DNA from: Micromonospora sicca
GTDB lineage: Bacteria > Actinomycetota > Actinomycetes > Mycobacteriales > Micromonosporaceae
Length of the DNA stretch: 64,000 nt
Reading direction: 5' to 3'
Assembly (NCBI RefSeq): GCF_003172935.1
Contig: NZ_QGKS01000258.1
Span: 22,799 to 86,798, forward strand
The notes beneath the pieces are model-generated. The model ran no database searches and had not been told where the DNA came from. It saw nothing but the letters and a program-made list of their open reading frames with translations. The translations under genes were made by a program, and so were the position numbers. The first letter of the stretch is position 1. Every line of letters begins with the position of its first letter. Shown one piece after another: positions 9,308-19,286 of this stretch.

Positions 9308-10534
9308 TCAATTGGCGTCTTTCCCTTGATCAGCAGATCGGTCTTCATTTGTACAGTCCCCCATCGTTTGGTGGATCGGCCCGTCCAGCGTGGTCAGCCT
9401 GCTTCCGCTGCCACCCCACCGGCCGGCGATGATCTCAGCGGCGATGCTGACCGCGGTCTCCTCCGGCGTGCGGGCGCCCAGATCCAGGCCCAGCGGGGAG
9501 GCGAGCCGCGCCAACTCGTCCTCGGTCAGCCCGACCGCGCGTAGGCGGGCCAGCCGGTCGTTGTGGGTGCGTCGGGATCCCATGGCGCCGATGTAGGCGA
9601 GTGGCAGCCGCAGCGCCACCTCCAGCACCGGTACGTCGAACTTCGGGTCGTGGGTCAGCACGCAGACCACCGTCCGTTCGTCCACCCGGCCGGCTTCGAC
9701 CTCCGCCCGCAGGTAGTTGTGGGGCCAGCCGACCACGACTTCGTGCGCCTCGGGGAAGCGGCGTCTGGTGGCAAAGACCGGCCGGGCGTCGCAGACCGTG
9801 ACCCGGTAGCCGAGGAAGGTGCCGATCCGGGAGACCGCCGCGGCGAAGTCGATCGCGCCAAAGACGATCATCCTGGGCGGCATCGCGTGGGTGGACACGA
9901 ACAGCAGGAGTTCATCCCCGCGACGCTGCCCGTCGTACCCGTAGCGCAGCATGCCGGTGCGGCCGGTCGCCAGCAGGCCGCGGGCGTCGTCGGTCGCCGC
10001 TGCGTCCAGCCGATCGCTGCCGAGTGAGCCGGCGGTGCGGTCGCCCCAGACGACGAGTCGCCGCCCGAGCCGGCCGGCGGGATCACTTTCGCCGCCGTCT
10101 CCGCCGGGGTCGCCGTCTCTGCTGGCGCCGCCATCAACTCCGGCGGACACGCAGGTGACCACCGCGACCGGGATGCCCGCCCGGATCGCCCCGGCTACCT
10201 CGCCGAACTCCGGGAAGCCAGCTGGGTCGATGCGCTCCACGTACACGTCGAGGATCCCGCCGCAGGTCAGCCCGACGGCAAACGCGTCTCCGTCGCTCAC
10301 CCCATAGCGCTCCAGCGCCGGCACCCCGGCCTCCATGACCTCCTGAGCCACCTCGTAAACCGCGCCCTCCACGCAGCCACCCGAGACGCTGCCCACCGCG
10401 GTGCCGTCCGGGCCAACCAGCATGGTGGCGCCCGCCGGGCGTGGCGCGGAATGCCATGTCGCCACGACAGTGGCAAGGCCGACCGGCTTCCCGGCCTTCC
10501 ACCAGCGGTCCAGCTCATCCAGTACTTCACGCAT
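9308..10534 (-). CDS. XdhC/CoxI-family molybdoenzyme maturation protein
   Basis: A 408-residue XdhC-family protein, which binds molybdenum cofactor, promotes its sulfuration and delivers it to xanthine-dehydrogenase-type hydroxylases. The N-terminal XdhC/CoxI domain has the signature ATVVATWHSAPRPAGATMLVGPDG and GSVSGGCVEGAV. A Gly/Asp-rich linker follows near residues 140-160. The C-terminal Rossmann domain has MIVFGAIDFAAAVSRIG, YIGAMGSRRTHNDR and GLDLGARTPEETAVSIAAEIIA. It is divergent from the first solute-binding protein gene and shares the control region with dyad 10602-10619. The hydroxylase it should serve is encoded at 25436-29060. The IS lies just downstream but does not truncate it. 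Confidence 0.92.
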   Translation of the reverse strand: MREVLDELDRWWKAGKPVGLATVVATWHSAPRPAGATMLVGPDGTAVGSVSGGCVEGAVYEVAQEVMEAGVPALERYGVSDGDAFAVGLTCGGILDVYVERIDPAGFPEFGEVAGAIRAGIPVAVVTCVSAGVDGGASRDGDPGGDGGESDPAGRLGRRLVVWGDRTAGSLGSDRLDAAATDDARGLLATGRTGMLRYGYDGQRRGDELLLFVSTHAMPPRMIVFGAIDFAAAVSRIGTFLGYRVTVCDARPVFATRRRFPEAHEVVVGWPHNYLRAEVEAGRVDERTVVCVLTHDPKFDVPVLEVALRLPLAYIGAMGSRRTHNDRLARLRAVGLTEDELARLASPLGLDLGARTPEETAVSIAAEIIAGRWGGSGSRLTTLDGPIHQTMGDCTNEDRSADQGKDAN

Positions 10535-10601
10535 ACTCGATCACCCAACAGCTGTCACGGTCCGGTGAACCGTGCTTGACGTCACGGAAGTCCAACCTTA
10601 C

Positions 10602-10619
10602 TGTCCTCTATACCGGACG
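10602..10619 (+). promoter_or_regulatory. Candidate regulon operator, site 1 (TGTCC-N8-GGACG)
   Basis: TGTCCTCTATACCGGACG lies between divergent xdhC and the solute-binding protein gene, 36 bases before the ATG at 10656. Equivalent dyads occur at 21048-21065 (reverse), 29748-29765 and 30986-31003, each in a control region of the same catabolic locus. The direct repeat GACGTCACG occurs beside it at 10578 and 10616, and ACGTCACGTCTCA recurs at 20955-20967. Confidence 0.6.
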
Positions 10620-10655
10620 TCACGTCTCAGCCTGAGGGCATCTAGGGAGGACCCA

Positions 10656-11612
10656 ATGCGTGTCCGCAAGGGCCTGATTGCATCACTCGCCCTCGTCGCA
10701 CTAGGGGCAACAGCCTGCGGATCGAACTCCGGCAAGGGGTCCTCCGACTCCTCGGGACAGGTCAAAATGCGCATCGCTGGCAACACCAATGCGGCGGCCC
10801 TGCCGGTCTGGGTGGGGATTGAGCGCGGCTACTTCAAGGACTGCGGGGTCGACGCCAAGTACACCCTGGTCCAGAACATCACCACGCTGCCGGCGGCGCT
10901 CGGCAAGTCCTTCGACATGGCGCTCACCGTTCCGCCACTGCTCATCAGCGCCGCCGCCCAGGGGCTGCCCGTGGTCGAGGCGGCCGGGGCGACCCTGAAC
11001 TCGCGGGAGAACCCGCAGACCTTCCTGGTCGCCAAGGAGGGCTCGGGCATCAACACGGTGGCCGACCTGCACGGGAAGAAGCTCGGCGTCCAGACGATCA
11101 CCGGCAGCACGCACCTCGGCACCAAGCTGTGGCTCAAGCGCGCCGGCGTCCCCTACGACAGCGTGCAGATCGTCCAGGTCGACGGGCCCGCCATGGCCGA
11201 CCAGCTGCGCTCCGGCCGCGTCGATGCGATGGAGACTCTCGCGCCGTTCTCGACCAGCGTCCTGAAGTACGGCAAGAGCATCGCCGACCCGCAGGCCGCG
11301 GTCGCGCCGACGGTCTCCGGCATCTTCTGGGCGGCGGATAAGAACTGGGCGTCCAGCCAGAGCAAGGCCATCAGCTGCTTCCAACAGGGCCTCAAGAAGG
11401 CCGCCGACTTCATCGGCAGCAACACGGACGAGGCCAAGCAGGTCCTGAAGCAGCAGACCAAGCTGCCCGACGACATCGTGAAGGACACGGACCTGCCGAC
11501 CTACACGGCAGAGGTCCGGCCGGACGACCTGAAGCTCTGGGAGGACGCCATGAAGGAGGTCGGCGGCTTCAAGGGCGACGTCGACGTCAAGAACCTCGTC
11601 CTCGCCGGCTGA
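10656..11612 (+). CDS. ABC transporter substrate-binding lipoprotein (SsuA/TauA/NMT1-like)
   Basis: A 318-residue exported lipoprotein. The signal peptide is positively charged then hydrophobic, and ends in lipobox LGATAC (Cys about 22). The mature part resembles the SsuA/TauA/NMT1 class, which bind sulfonates, aromatic acids, thiamine precursors and similar small organics: AALPVWVGIERGYFKDCGVDAKYT, then ALGKSFDMALTVPP, LRSGRVDAMETLAPF. ATG 10656 follows AGGGAGG at 10644-10650. It begins the + operon running to the carboxyltransferase, and a paralogue sits at 31086. The nearest ATPase and permeases are at 18456-20865. The ligand is probably the catabolic substrate. Confidence 0.9.
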   Translation: MRVRKGLIASLALVALGATACGSNSGKGSSDSSGQVKMRIAGNTNAAALPVWVGIERGYFKDCGVDAKYTLVQNITTLPAALGKSFDMALTVPPLLISAAAQGLPVVEAAGATLNSRENPQTFLVAKEGSGINTVADLHGKKLGVQTITGSTHLGTKLWLKRAGVPYDSVQIVQVDGPAMADQLRSGRVDAMETLAPFSTSVLKYGKSIADPQAAVAPTVSGIFWAADKNWASSQSKAISCFQQGLKKAADFIGSNTDEAKQVLKQQTKLPDDIVKDTDLPTYTAEVRPDDLKLWEDAMKEVGGFKGDVDVKNLVLAG

Positions 11613-11659
11613 GAAGTACGAAAACCGTGAGTACGCGGACGGAAGGAGTGAGCGGGGCG

Positions 11660-12814
11660 ATGTCGACGGTGCCGGCCGTCCTCCGGGCGGTCGACCTCCC
11701 CGGCGCTCCTTCCGGGCCGCTCGCGGGGCTCCGGTTCGTCGTCAAGGATGTCATCGACGTGGCTGGCATCCCGACGACGGCCGGCAGCCCCGCATGGGCG
11801 TCCTCGCACCCGACGCCCCACGAGTCCGCGCCAGTCGTCGACACCCTGCTCGCCGCGGGCGCGTCGCTGGTCGGCAAGGCCATCAGCGACGAGCTTGCGT
11901 TCAGCCTCAACGGCACCAACCCGCACTACGGCACCCCCCGCAATCCGGCCGCCGTCGGCCGCATCCCCGGCGGCTCGTCCTCCGGCTCGGCGTCCGCGGT
12001 GGCCGCCGGCGAGTGCGACTTCGCGCTCGGTACGGACACCGGCGGATCCGTCCGGATACCGGCCTCCTACTGCGGCGTGTTCGGCTTCCGACCCAGTTGG
12101 GGCCGGATCCCGGTGGCCGGGGTCACCGCCCTCGCCCCGTCTTTCGACACGGTCGGCTGGTTGGCGAGCGACGCGCGCACGATGCTGCGCGTCGGCCAGG
12201 TGCTCCTCGCGCCGCCACCGGCTGAACCGCCCCGCCCGCCGGTCTTCGTGCCCCTCGTCGAGGGCCTGGAGATCGCCGACGACGGGATCGCCGACGTCCT
12301 GCGCGCCACGCTGCGGTCACGCTTCCCCGGCCGGGTGGCCCCCGATCGGCGCCTCGGCATCGACGTGGCCCAGTGGGCCCAGATCCGGGGCGTGATACAG
12401 AGCTACGAGGCCTGGCAGCTGCACGGCGGCTGGGCACAGCAGCACGCGGACGAGTTGGGCACCGGCGTCGGCGCCCGGCTGCTGAACTGCGCGCAGACCA
12501 CGCGGGCCGACTACGACCGGGCCTGCGCCGACCGGGACGCCATCGCCGCCCTGCTCGGCGGCGCCGTCGAACCCGGAGAGGTGCTGTGCCTGCCGGCAGC
12601 GCCGGGCCCGGCGCCCTCCCTCTCGGCGCCCCTCGAGGAGCTGGACCGGCAACGCGTACGGCTCTTCCGGCTCATGGCTCCGGCCGGCCTCTGGGGCGCC
12701 CCGCAGCTGTCCGTGCCGGCATGCACCGCCGGAACGCTGCCGGTCGGGCTGGGGCTGATCGCCCGCCGCGGCGACGACCTCTCGCTGCTTTCACTGTGGA
12801 ACGACACCCCCTAA
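11660..12814 (+). CDS. Amidase-signature-family hydrolase, short AMI1-like form
   Basis: A 384-residue amidase-signature enzyme, which hydrolyses C-N bonds of amides or ureido groups. The Ser-cisSer-Lys triad is visible: Lys29 in FVVKDVIDVAG, cis-Ser106 in GGSSSGSA, nucleophile Ser130 in DTGGSVRIPASYCG. The spacing (77 and 24 residues) is the same as in plant indole-acetamide hydrolase AMI1. The N-terminus is shorter than in most bacterial amidases (~450-500 residues), so this is the compact form. ATG 11660 has GGAAGGAG at 11641-11648; GTG 11648 or 11627 are possible. It follows the binding protein by under 50 bases, in the same operon. It likely deamidates an intermediate; the target amide is unknown. 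Confidence 0.9.
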   Translation: MSTVPAVLRAVDLPGAPSGPLAGLRFVVKDVIDVAGIPTTAGSPAWASSHPTPHESAPVVDTLLAAGASLVGKAISDELAFSLNGTNPHYGTPRNPAAVGRIPGGSSSGSASAVAAGECDFALGTDTGGSVRIPASYCGVFGFRPSWGRIPVAGVTALAPSFDTVGWLASDARTMLRVGQVLLAPPPAEPPRPPVFVPLVEGLEIADDGIADVLRATLRSRFPGRVAPDRRLGIDVAQWAQIRGVIQSYEAWQLHGGWAQQHADELGTGVGARLLNCAQTTRADYDRACADRDAIAALLGGAVEPGEVLCLPAAPGPAPSLSAPLEELDRQRVRLFRLMAPAGLWGAPQLSVPACTAGTLPVGLGLIARRGDDLSLLSLWNDTP

Positions 12815-12832
12815 CAACTGGAGACCTTGGCC

Positions 12833-13654
12833 ATGCGCGCCATCGACGTCCACGTCCACCTGCACACGACCGAGGCCGACACCGCCCGCAAGGACGCGCA
12901 GCAGGTCTTCGGATCGAGCGGCAGCTCCGCCGACCTATTGGAGTACTACACCAGCCGCGACATGGGCGCAGTCATCTTCGACGTGGACAAGGAGACCACC
13001 ACCGGGCAGCGGATCGACAACGGCGCGATCGCCGAGCTCGCGGCGAAGTCGGGCGGCCGGCTGATCGGGTTCGCCTCGGTTGACCCGAACAAGGGCGCGG
13101 CCGCGCTCGAGGAGCTCGAGCGGTGCGCCGCGCTCGGCCTTCGCGGCCTGAAGCTCCAGCCGATCACCCAGCAGTTCCACCTGGCCGACCGGCGGTTCTA
13201 CCCGCTCTGGGAGTTCTGCCAGGCGCACAACTGGCCGCTGCTGGTGCACACCGGTACCACCGGCATCGGCGCCGGCTCCCCGGGTGGCCGCGGGCTGAAG
13301 CTCAAGTACGGGCACCCGCTGCCCGACGTGGACGACGTCGCCGCCGACTTCCCGGATCTGAACATCATCGCCGCCCACTTCGCCTGGCCGTGGCACCTGG
13401 ACCTGCTCGCCATCGCCCGGCACAAGGCGAACGTCTGGGTGGACCTCTCGGGCTGGGCACCCAAGTACATCCCGGACGAGGTCGTCAAGTACCTGAACAG
13501 CGTCATCTCCGACCGGGTGCTCTTCGGGTCAGACTACCCGTGGCTCAAGCCGGACCGGTGGATGGCCGAGTTCCAACACCTGCCGGTCAAGGACGAGGTA
13601 CGCGAGAAGGTGCTCCTCACCAACGCCCAGCGCCTGCTTGGGTGGGACGCGTGA
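12833..13654 (+). CDS. Amidohydrolase-2 family enzyme (ACMSD/TIM-barrel metal hydrolase or decarboxylase)
   Basis: A 273-residue amidohydrolase_2 protein. The metal motif HVHLH is at the N-terminus (IDVHVHLHTTEADT). A central His is in LLVHTGTTGIG, another in IIAAHFAWPWHLD, and the catalytic Asp in LFGSDYPWLKPDRW. This family includes ACMS decarboxylase, resorcylate and carboxyvanillate decarboxylases, and lactonases, so the enzyme could decarboxylate or hydrolyse. ATG 12833 has GGAG at 12820-12823. Its stop overlaps the start of the CoA-transferase alpha subunit (GTGA), so it is translationally coupled to it. Confidence 0.88.
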   Translation: MRAIDVHVHLHTTEADTARKDAQQVFGSSGSSADLLEYYTSRDMGAVIFDVDKETTTGQRIDNGAIAELAAKSGGRLIGFASVDPNKGAAALEELERCAALGLRGLKLQPITQQFHLADRRFYPLWEFCQAHNWPLLVHTGTTGIGAGSPGGRGLKLKYGHPLPDVDDVAADFPDLNIIAAHFAWPWHLDLLAIARHKANVWVDLSGWAPKYIPDEVVKYLNSVISDRVLFGSDYPWLKPDRWMAEFQHLPVKDEVREKVLLTNAQRLLGWDA

Positions 13655-14340
13655 CCGCCGTGGCCGACGACCGGACGATGCTGAGCAAGGTCATGTCGGT
13701 CGAGGAGGCCCTCGCCCCCATCGCCGATCACTCCACCGTCATGGTCGGCGGGTTCGGCGGGGCCGGCACCCCGGTGGCGCTCCGCGAGGCCCTGGCGCTG
13801 CGGCAGCTGCGCCACCTGACGATGGTCGCCAACAACAGCGACTTCGGCAGCTTCCTCTACCCCGGCGGCCTCAAGCGGGTCATCTGCTCCTTCCCCGTCG
13901 GCCACACCGCTCCTCAGGTACTCGCGGCCGTCGAAGCCGGCGACGTCAAGCTGCAACTGGTGCCCCAGGGCACCCTCGCAGAGCGGATCCGGGCGGCCGG
14001 TGCCGGGCTCGGCGGGGTACTCACCCCCACCGGACTGGACATGGAGTTCGGCGCCGCGTACCAGGAGATGGAGTTCAACGGCCAGCGGTGGCTGCTCGTC
14101 CCGGCGCTCCCCGCCGACGCGGCGCTGATCAAGGGCGCGATCGCCGACACCCGGGGCAACATCGTCTGCCGCTACGCCGGCATCAACTTCAACCCGGTCA
14201 TGGCCATGGCCGCGCGGTACACGGTGGCTCAGGTCGAGCGCGTGCTACCGGTCGGCGAGATCGATCCGCAGGCCGTGACGGTCCCCAGCGTGCTCGTTGA
14301 CGCGGTCGTCGAGCTACCCACGAAGACGGCGGAGGGCTGA
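13651..14340 (+). CDS. 3-oxoacid CoA-transferase, subunit A
   Basis: A 229-residue class I CoA-transferase alpha subunit (PcaI/ScoA/AtoD type). It has TVMVGGFGGAGTPVALREAL, the usual glycine-rich opening, and ends PQAVTVPSVLVDAVVEL. GTG 13651 overlaps the amidohydrolase stop. The beta subunit follows after one base. Together they would transfer CoA from succinyl-CoA or another donor to a 3-oxoacid such as 3-oxoadipate. A PcaD-like hydrolase in the same locus makes an oxoadipate-type intermediate plausible, but class I transferases accept many oxoacids. Confidence 0.9.
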   Translation: MTAVADDRTMLSKVMSVEEALAPIADHSTVMVGGFGGAGTPVALREALALRQLRHLTMVANNSDFGSFLYPGGLKRVICSFPVGHTAPQVLAAVEAGDVKLQLVPQGTLAERIRAAGAGLGGVLTPTGLDMEFGAAYQEMEFNGQRWLLVPALPADAALIKGAIADTRGNIVCRYAGINFNPVMAMAARYTVAQVERVLPVGEIDPQAVTVPSVLVDAVVELPTKTAEG

Positions 14341-14341
14341 C

Positions 14342-15013
14342 ATGCCGCAGGAACGCATCGACATCGCTCGCCGGGTGGCCGCCGACATCGGACGGGGCTG
14401 GTCGGTCAACCTCGGCATCGGCATCCCCACCCTGTGCGCGCAGTTCATCGCCCACCCCGAGACGCTGGTGCAGAGCGAGAACGGCATCCTCGGCATGGGC
14501 GGGCCGCCACCGCCCGGACAGGAGGACCCGGACCTCGTCGACGCCGGTAAGCGGCCGGCCACGATCGTGCCGGGCGGGTGCTTCTTCGACTCGCTGATGT
14601 CCTTCGGCCTCATCCGCGGCGGCCACCTCGACCTGGCCGTGCTGGGCGCGTTCCAGGTCGGCGCCAACAGCGACCTCGCCAACTGGCGGCTGCCCCAAAA
14701 GAGCACCGGCGCACTCGGCGGCGCGGCCGACCTCGCGGCCGGTGCCCGCCGCGTGTGGGTGGCGATGGAGCACGTCGGCAAGGGCGGCGAGCCGCGGCTG
14801 CTGCGGACGTGCAGCTACCCGCTGACCGCCCGCGGCGTGGTCGGGCGCGTCTACACCGACCTCGCCGTCCTAGAGCCGAGAAGCGACGGGCGCTTCGAGC
14901 TGATCGAGCTGGCCGAGGGTGTCAGCTTCGACGAGGTGCAGGAGCGCACCGACGCCGAGCTGGTGCCGGCGACCGCTGCACAGACCCCGAGGGGAGAACA
15001 CGCACGTGCCTGA
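14342..15013 (+). CDS. 3-oxoacid CoA-transferase, subunit B
   Basis: A 223-residue beta subunit (PcaJ/ScoB type). The catalytic Glu is in the conserved SENGILGMG. Further family segments are VNLGIGIPTLCAQF, GGHLDLAVLGAFQV and the C-terminal TARGVVGRVYTDLAV. ATG 14342 lies directly after the stop of subunit A. Its stop falls inside the start of the next gene, the biotin carrier, so the three are tightly coupled. That coupling suggests the CoA ester it makes may be processed in the same route as the biotin-dependent step. Confidence 0.92.
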   Translation: MPQERIDIARRVAADIGRGWSVNLGIGIPTLCAQFIAHPETLVQSENGILGMGGPPPPGQEDPDLVDAGKRPATIVPGGCFFDSLMSFGLIRGGHLDLAVLGAFQVGANSDLANWRLPQKSTGALGGAADLAAGARRVWVAMEHVGKGGEPRLLRTCSYPLTARGVVGRVYTDLAVLEPRSDGRFELIELAEGVSFDEVQERTDAELVPATAAQTPRGEHARA

Positions 15014-15545
15014 CATGCCTCCCGAGCCGCCGACCATCTCGACGGCGGAGCTGACCCAGATCGTCCGCGCCTTCGCCGACTCCGACCTGCGGGAGCTGCG
15101 CCTGGTGGTCGGCGACGTCGACCTGCTGGTGTCCCGCAACGAGCACATCGACGGCGCGGCCCCGGCCCGTCCGGCGGCCCCGGCTCCGGCGGCCGCCAGC
15201 GCTCCGGCTCCGGCTCCGACGGCGGCCCCAACGGCCTCCGCGCCGTCAGCTGCCTCTGCTATGGACAGCAGCACGCCGGCGGTCGACCGCACCGGCCTGA
15301 TCCCGGTCCACTCCCCCTCCGTGGGGGTGTTCTACCGCCGCCCGACCCCGGAAAAACCGCCCTATGTGGAGGTCGGCTCCGCGGTCGCGGTCGGCGACCC
15401 GGTGGGGACGCTCGAGGTGATGAAGATGTTCACCACCGTACCGAGCGAGGTGGCCGGCACGGTCGCCGAGATCTGCGTCGAGGACGCGACGCTCGTCGAG
15501 TACCAGCAGGTGATCATGTACCTGTCCCCGGCTGCGGGCGCCTGA
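15006..15545 (+). CDS. Biotin carboxyl carrier protein
   Basis: A 179-residue biotin carrier. The N-terminal region (TAELTQIVRAFADSDLRELRLVVGDVDLLVSR) resembles AccB. A long Ala/Pro-rich flexible linker covers about residues 55-95, and the C-terminal biotinyl domain carries the attachment Lys140 in EVMKMFTT. GTG 15006 follows AGGGGAG with good spacing and overlaps the previous gene. It should shuttle carboxybiotin between the biotin carboxylase and carboxyltransferase encoded immediately downstream. No BirA ligase gene is in the window, so the housekeeping ligase must modify it. Confidence 0.93.
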   Translation: MPDMPPEPPTISTAELTQIVRAFADSDLRELRLVVGDVDLLVSRNEHIDGAAPARPAAPAPAAASAPAPAPTAAPTASAPSAASAMDSSTPAVDRTGLIPVHSPSVGVFYRRPTPEKPPYVEVGSAVAVGDPVGTLEVMKMFTTVPSEVAGTVAEICVEDATLVEYQQVIMYLSPAAGA

Positions 15546-15550
15546 CCGGC

Positions 15551-16905
<1,355 letters not shown>

Positions 16906-16909
<4 letters not shown>

Positions 16910-18348
16910 GCAAGCGCGCGGGACTCATCGACACCACACTGCGGGACGGCAACCAGTCGCTGTGGGCCACCCGCATGACGACGGACATGATGCTGCCGAT
17001 CCTGCCCGCCATGGATCGGGCCGGATACCACTCGCTGGAGTTCATGGCGACGGTCAACATGGACGTCTGCGTCCGGTTCCTGGGTGAGAACCCGTGGGAG
17101 CGGATCCGGCGGGTGCGCCAGCACGTCCGGCACACGCCGCTGCGGATGATGGGCATGGCCTACTTCTTCAGCATCTCCCGCGTGTACCCGGACGAGGTCG
17201 TGGAGCTGTTCAACAAGACAGCCGCGCGGGCCGGGATCGAACACATGTGGATCACCGCCGGGATGAACGACGTACGCACGACGGAGGTCGGGATCCGGGC
17301 GGCCCGGGAGGCCGGCTGCCGCACCGAGGGCTCCATCCAGTTCACCATCAGCCCCATGCACACCGACGAGTTCTTCGCCAACGCGGCCGCCGAGTTCATC
17401 GCGCTGGGCGTCGACGCGCTGATCGTGAAGGACGCCGGTGGCCTCCTCACGCCGGAGCGGGCCGCCACGCTGTTCCCCGCGCTGCGGCAGGCGTGCGGCG
17501 ACGTCCCGATCTACTGCCACTCGCACTGCATCACCGGCATGGGGCCGGCGGCCAACATCGCCGCCATCCAACACGGGGCATCGGCGATCTGGACCTGCAC
17601 GGCCCCGCTGGCCAACGGCCCGTCGCTGCCGGCCGACGATGCGATGACGCGGAGCCTGCGCTGGCAGGGGTATGAGACCGGCGTCGACGAGGAGGCGACC
17701 GCCGAGATCGCCGCGTACTTCCGCGACCTGGCGGCCCGCCTGGGCAAGCCGACCGGCACGATCGCCGAGTACGACCCCGGCTACTACGTACACCAGATGC
17801 CGGGCGGCATGCTCGCCAACTTCCGCGAACAGCTCGCCCAGGTGGGCATGAGCGACCGGCTCGCGGCGGTGATGGAGGAGATGCCGCGCGTCCGCGCCGA
17901 GTTCGGGTACCCGAACGTGCAGACCCCGTTCTCCCAGTTCATCGGTACCCAGGCGCTGCTCAACGTGGTGCACGGCCGCTACGAGATCGTCCCGGACGAG
18001 ATCCGCAACTACCTCCTCGGCTACTGGGGCCGCACCCCGGCGCCGGTCGACCAGAACCTGCTCGACCGGGTCGCGCAGGGCGAGGAGCCGGTGACCGAGC
18101 GGCCCAGCGCGCTGGCCGAGCCGATCCTCGACCGGGTACGCAAGCAGCACGGCCCCTTCCACACCGACGAGGACCTGCTCCTGGCGACCCTGTTCATGCC
18201 CGAGGTACTGGAGGAGATGCGGGCCTCGCAGCGGAAGAGGGCGCGTAACAACCTCTCCATGGCCGACGCGGGGTCGATCGCTCAGCTGGTCCGCGAGGCG
18301 AGCAAGATCCCCGGCGTGAAGCACGTCCGCCTGACCGTGCCGCGCTGA
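16906..18348 (+). CDS. PycB/5S-type carboxyltransferase subunit (HMGL-like, PYC_OADA)
   Basis: A 480-residue carboxyltransferase of the pyruvate carboxylase B / transcarboxylase 5S / oxaloacetate decarboxylase alpha group. The HMGL-like barrel opens with the metal Asp in IDTTLRDGNQSLWA. The carbamylated-Lys region reads DALIVKDAGGLLTPE, and the metal HxH is in IYCHSHCITGMGP. A conserved PYC_OADA C-terminal domain follows (MPGGMLANFREQL, TPFSQFIGTQALLNV). It lacks its own biotinyl domain, so it must use the carrier at 15006. Known members handle pyruvate/oxaloacetate; here the company of amidase and CoA-transferase genes leaves a different acceptor possible. GTG 16906 overlaps the biotin carboxylase stop. 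Confidence 0.92.
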
Positions 18349-18358
18349 TCCGAAGCAG

Positions 18359-18395
18359 AAAGGGGGCGGGGACCGATCGGTCCCCGCCCCCTTTT
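18359..18395 (+). terminator. Strong intrinsic terminator after the carboxylase operon
   Basis: GC-rich stem AAAGGGGGCGGGGACC pairs with its complement around loop GATC and is followed by TTTT. It lies 10 bases after the carboxyltransferase stop. The arms read AAAG...CTTT, so it can act on both of the converging operons. Confidence 0.92.
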
Positions 18396-18397
18396 CG

Positions 18398-18446
18398 CGA
18401 TCTTGGACACTTGGCGGGCCATGGCACCGCCAAGTGTCCAAGATCG
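18398..18446. repeat. 20-bp perfect inverted repeat between convergent operons
   Basis: GATCTTGGACACTTGGCGG at 18399-18417 pairs with its exact complement at 18427-18445 across a 9-base loop. The flanking C/G pair extends it to 20. It directly follows the terminator and probably forms a second hairpin for the opposite-strand ABC transporter operon. Confidence 0.85.
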
Positions 18447-18455
18447 GCAACGGCG

Positions 18456-19286
18456 TCAGTCCGCCGCCCCGCCGGTCATTCGCATCGAGACGGCGTGCTC
18501 GGCGTGGGTCACCGCCCAGTTGACGAGGAAGCCGAGGGCACCGGCGATCACCAGTAGCCCGTAGACCTGGGCGGTGAGGAAGCTCGCCTGGGCGAACCCG
18601 AGCAACCCGCCCAGCCCGTTGATCCGCGTCACGATCTCGACGAGGAGCGTGATGATCAGCGCGAGCGGCGCGGCGATCCGGATGCCGAGCAGCATCGACG
18701 GCGTGAGCGCGGGAATGAGGATCTTGCGTACCCGCTCGCCCCGGCCGAGCCCGAGGGTGCGCGACATGTCCATGAGCACCGGGCTCAACGACCGGCGCGC
18801 GGTGCGCACGCTCAGCAGGATGGGCCAGGTCGCCGGCAGGACGACGACGAGGAGCTTCATCTGCATCGAGTAGCCGAGGACCAGGGTCGCGAGCGGTACG
18901 AGCGCGGCCGCGGGGAGCACCCGCAGGCTCTCCAGGGTCGGCCCGAGGGCGCGGTCGACGGTGCGGTTGGCGCCGATGAGGGCGCCGATGGCCGCCCCCA
19001 CCACGGTTGCCAGCAGCAGGCCCAGGACGAAGGTGAGGAAGGACCAGCCGATGGCCGTCAGCAGCGACCCGTCCTTGACCAGTGGCAATAGGGCGCGGCC
19101 CCACTCACTGGGCGCCGGGAAGTACGGCGACTGCGCGGGCGCCAGCACCTGCCAGAGCACGAGCCCCAGAACCAGCGGCAGCAGGCCGCGTAGCGGGGCG
19201 CCGCCCCGGCGGCGCTTGGCTCGCGCAGCCGTGGTACCGGCGGACTCCTTGGGCGTGAGCGGTGTGGTGGCCGCGTCGGCGCTCAT
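18456..19286 (-). CDS. ABC transporter permease (SsuC/TauC-like), second
   Basis: A 276-residue inner-membrane permease with about six hydrophobic segments. The cytoplasmic EAA-type loop that contacts the ATPase is seen around MDMSRTLGLGRGERVRKILIPALTPSMLLGIRIA. ATG (start base 19286) overlaps the stop of the upstream permease (ATGA). Two different permeases in one transporter operon suggest a heterodimeric channel, unusual for SsuC systems, which are normally homodimers. It would import the ligand of one or both binding lipoproteins encoded at 10656 and 31086. Confidence 0.9.
   Translation of the reverse strand: MSADAATTPLTPKESAGTTAARAKRRRGGAPLRGLLPLVLGLVLWQVLAPAQSPYFPAPSEWGRALLPLVKDGSLLTAIGWSFLTFVLGLLLATVVGAAIGALIGANRTVDRALGPTLESLRVLPAAALVPLATLVLGYSMQMKLLVVVLPATWPILLSVRTARRSLSPVLMDMSRTLGLGRGERVRKILIPALTPSMLLGIRIAAPLALIITLLVEIVTRINGLGGLLGFAQASFLTAQVYGLLVIAGALGFLVNWAVTHAEHAVSMRMTGGAAD

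Noticed and set aside
9275..9400. Truncation of xdhC by the ISAs1 element
   Set aside because: The IS and its duplication end at 9284, beyond the xdhC stop at 9308; the protein has its normal C-terminal domain.
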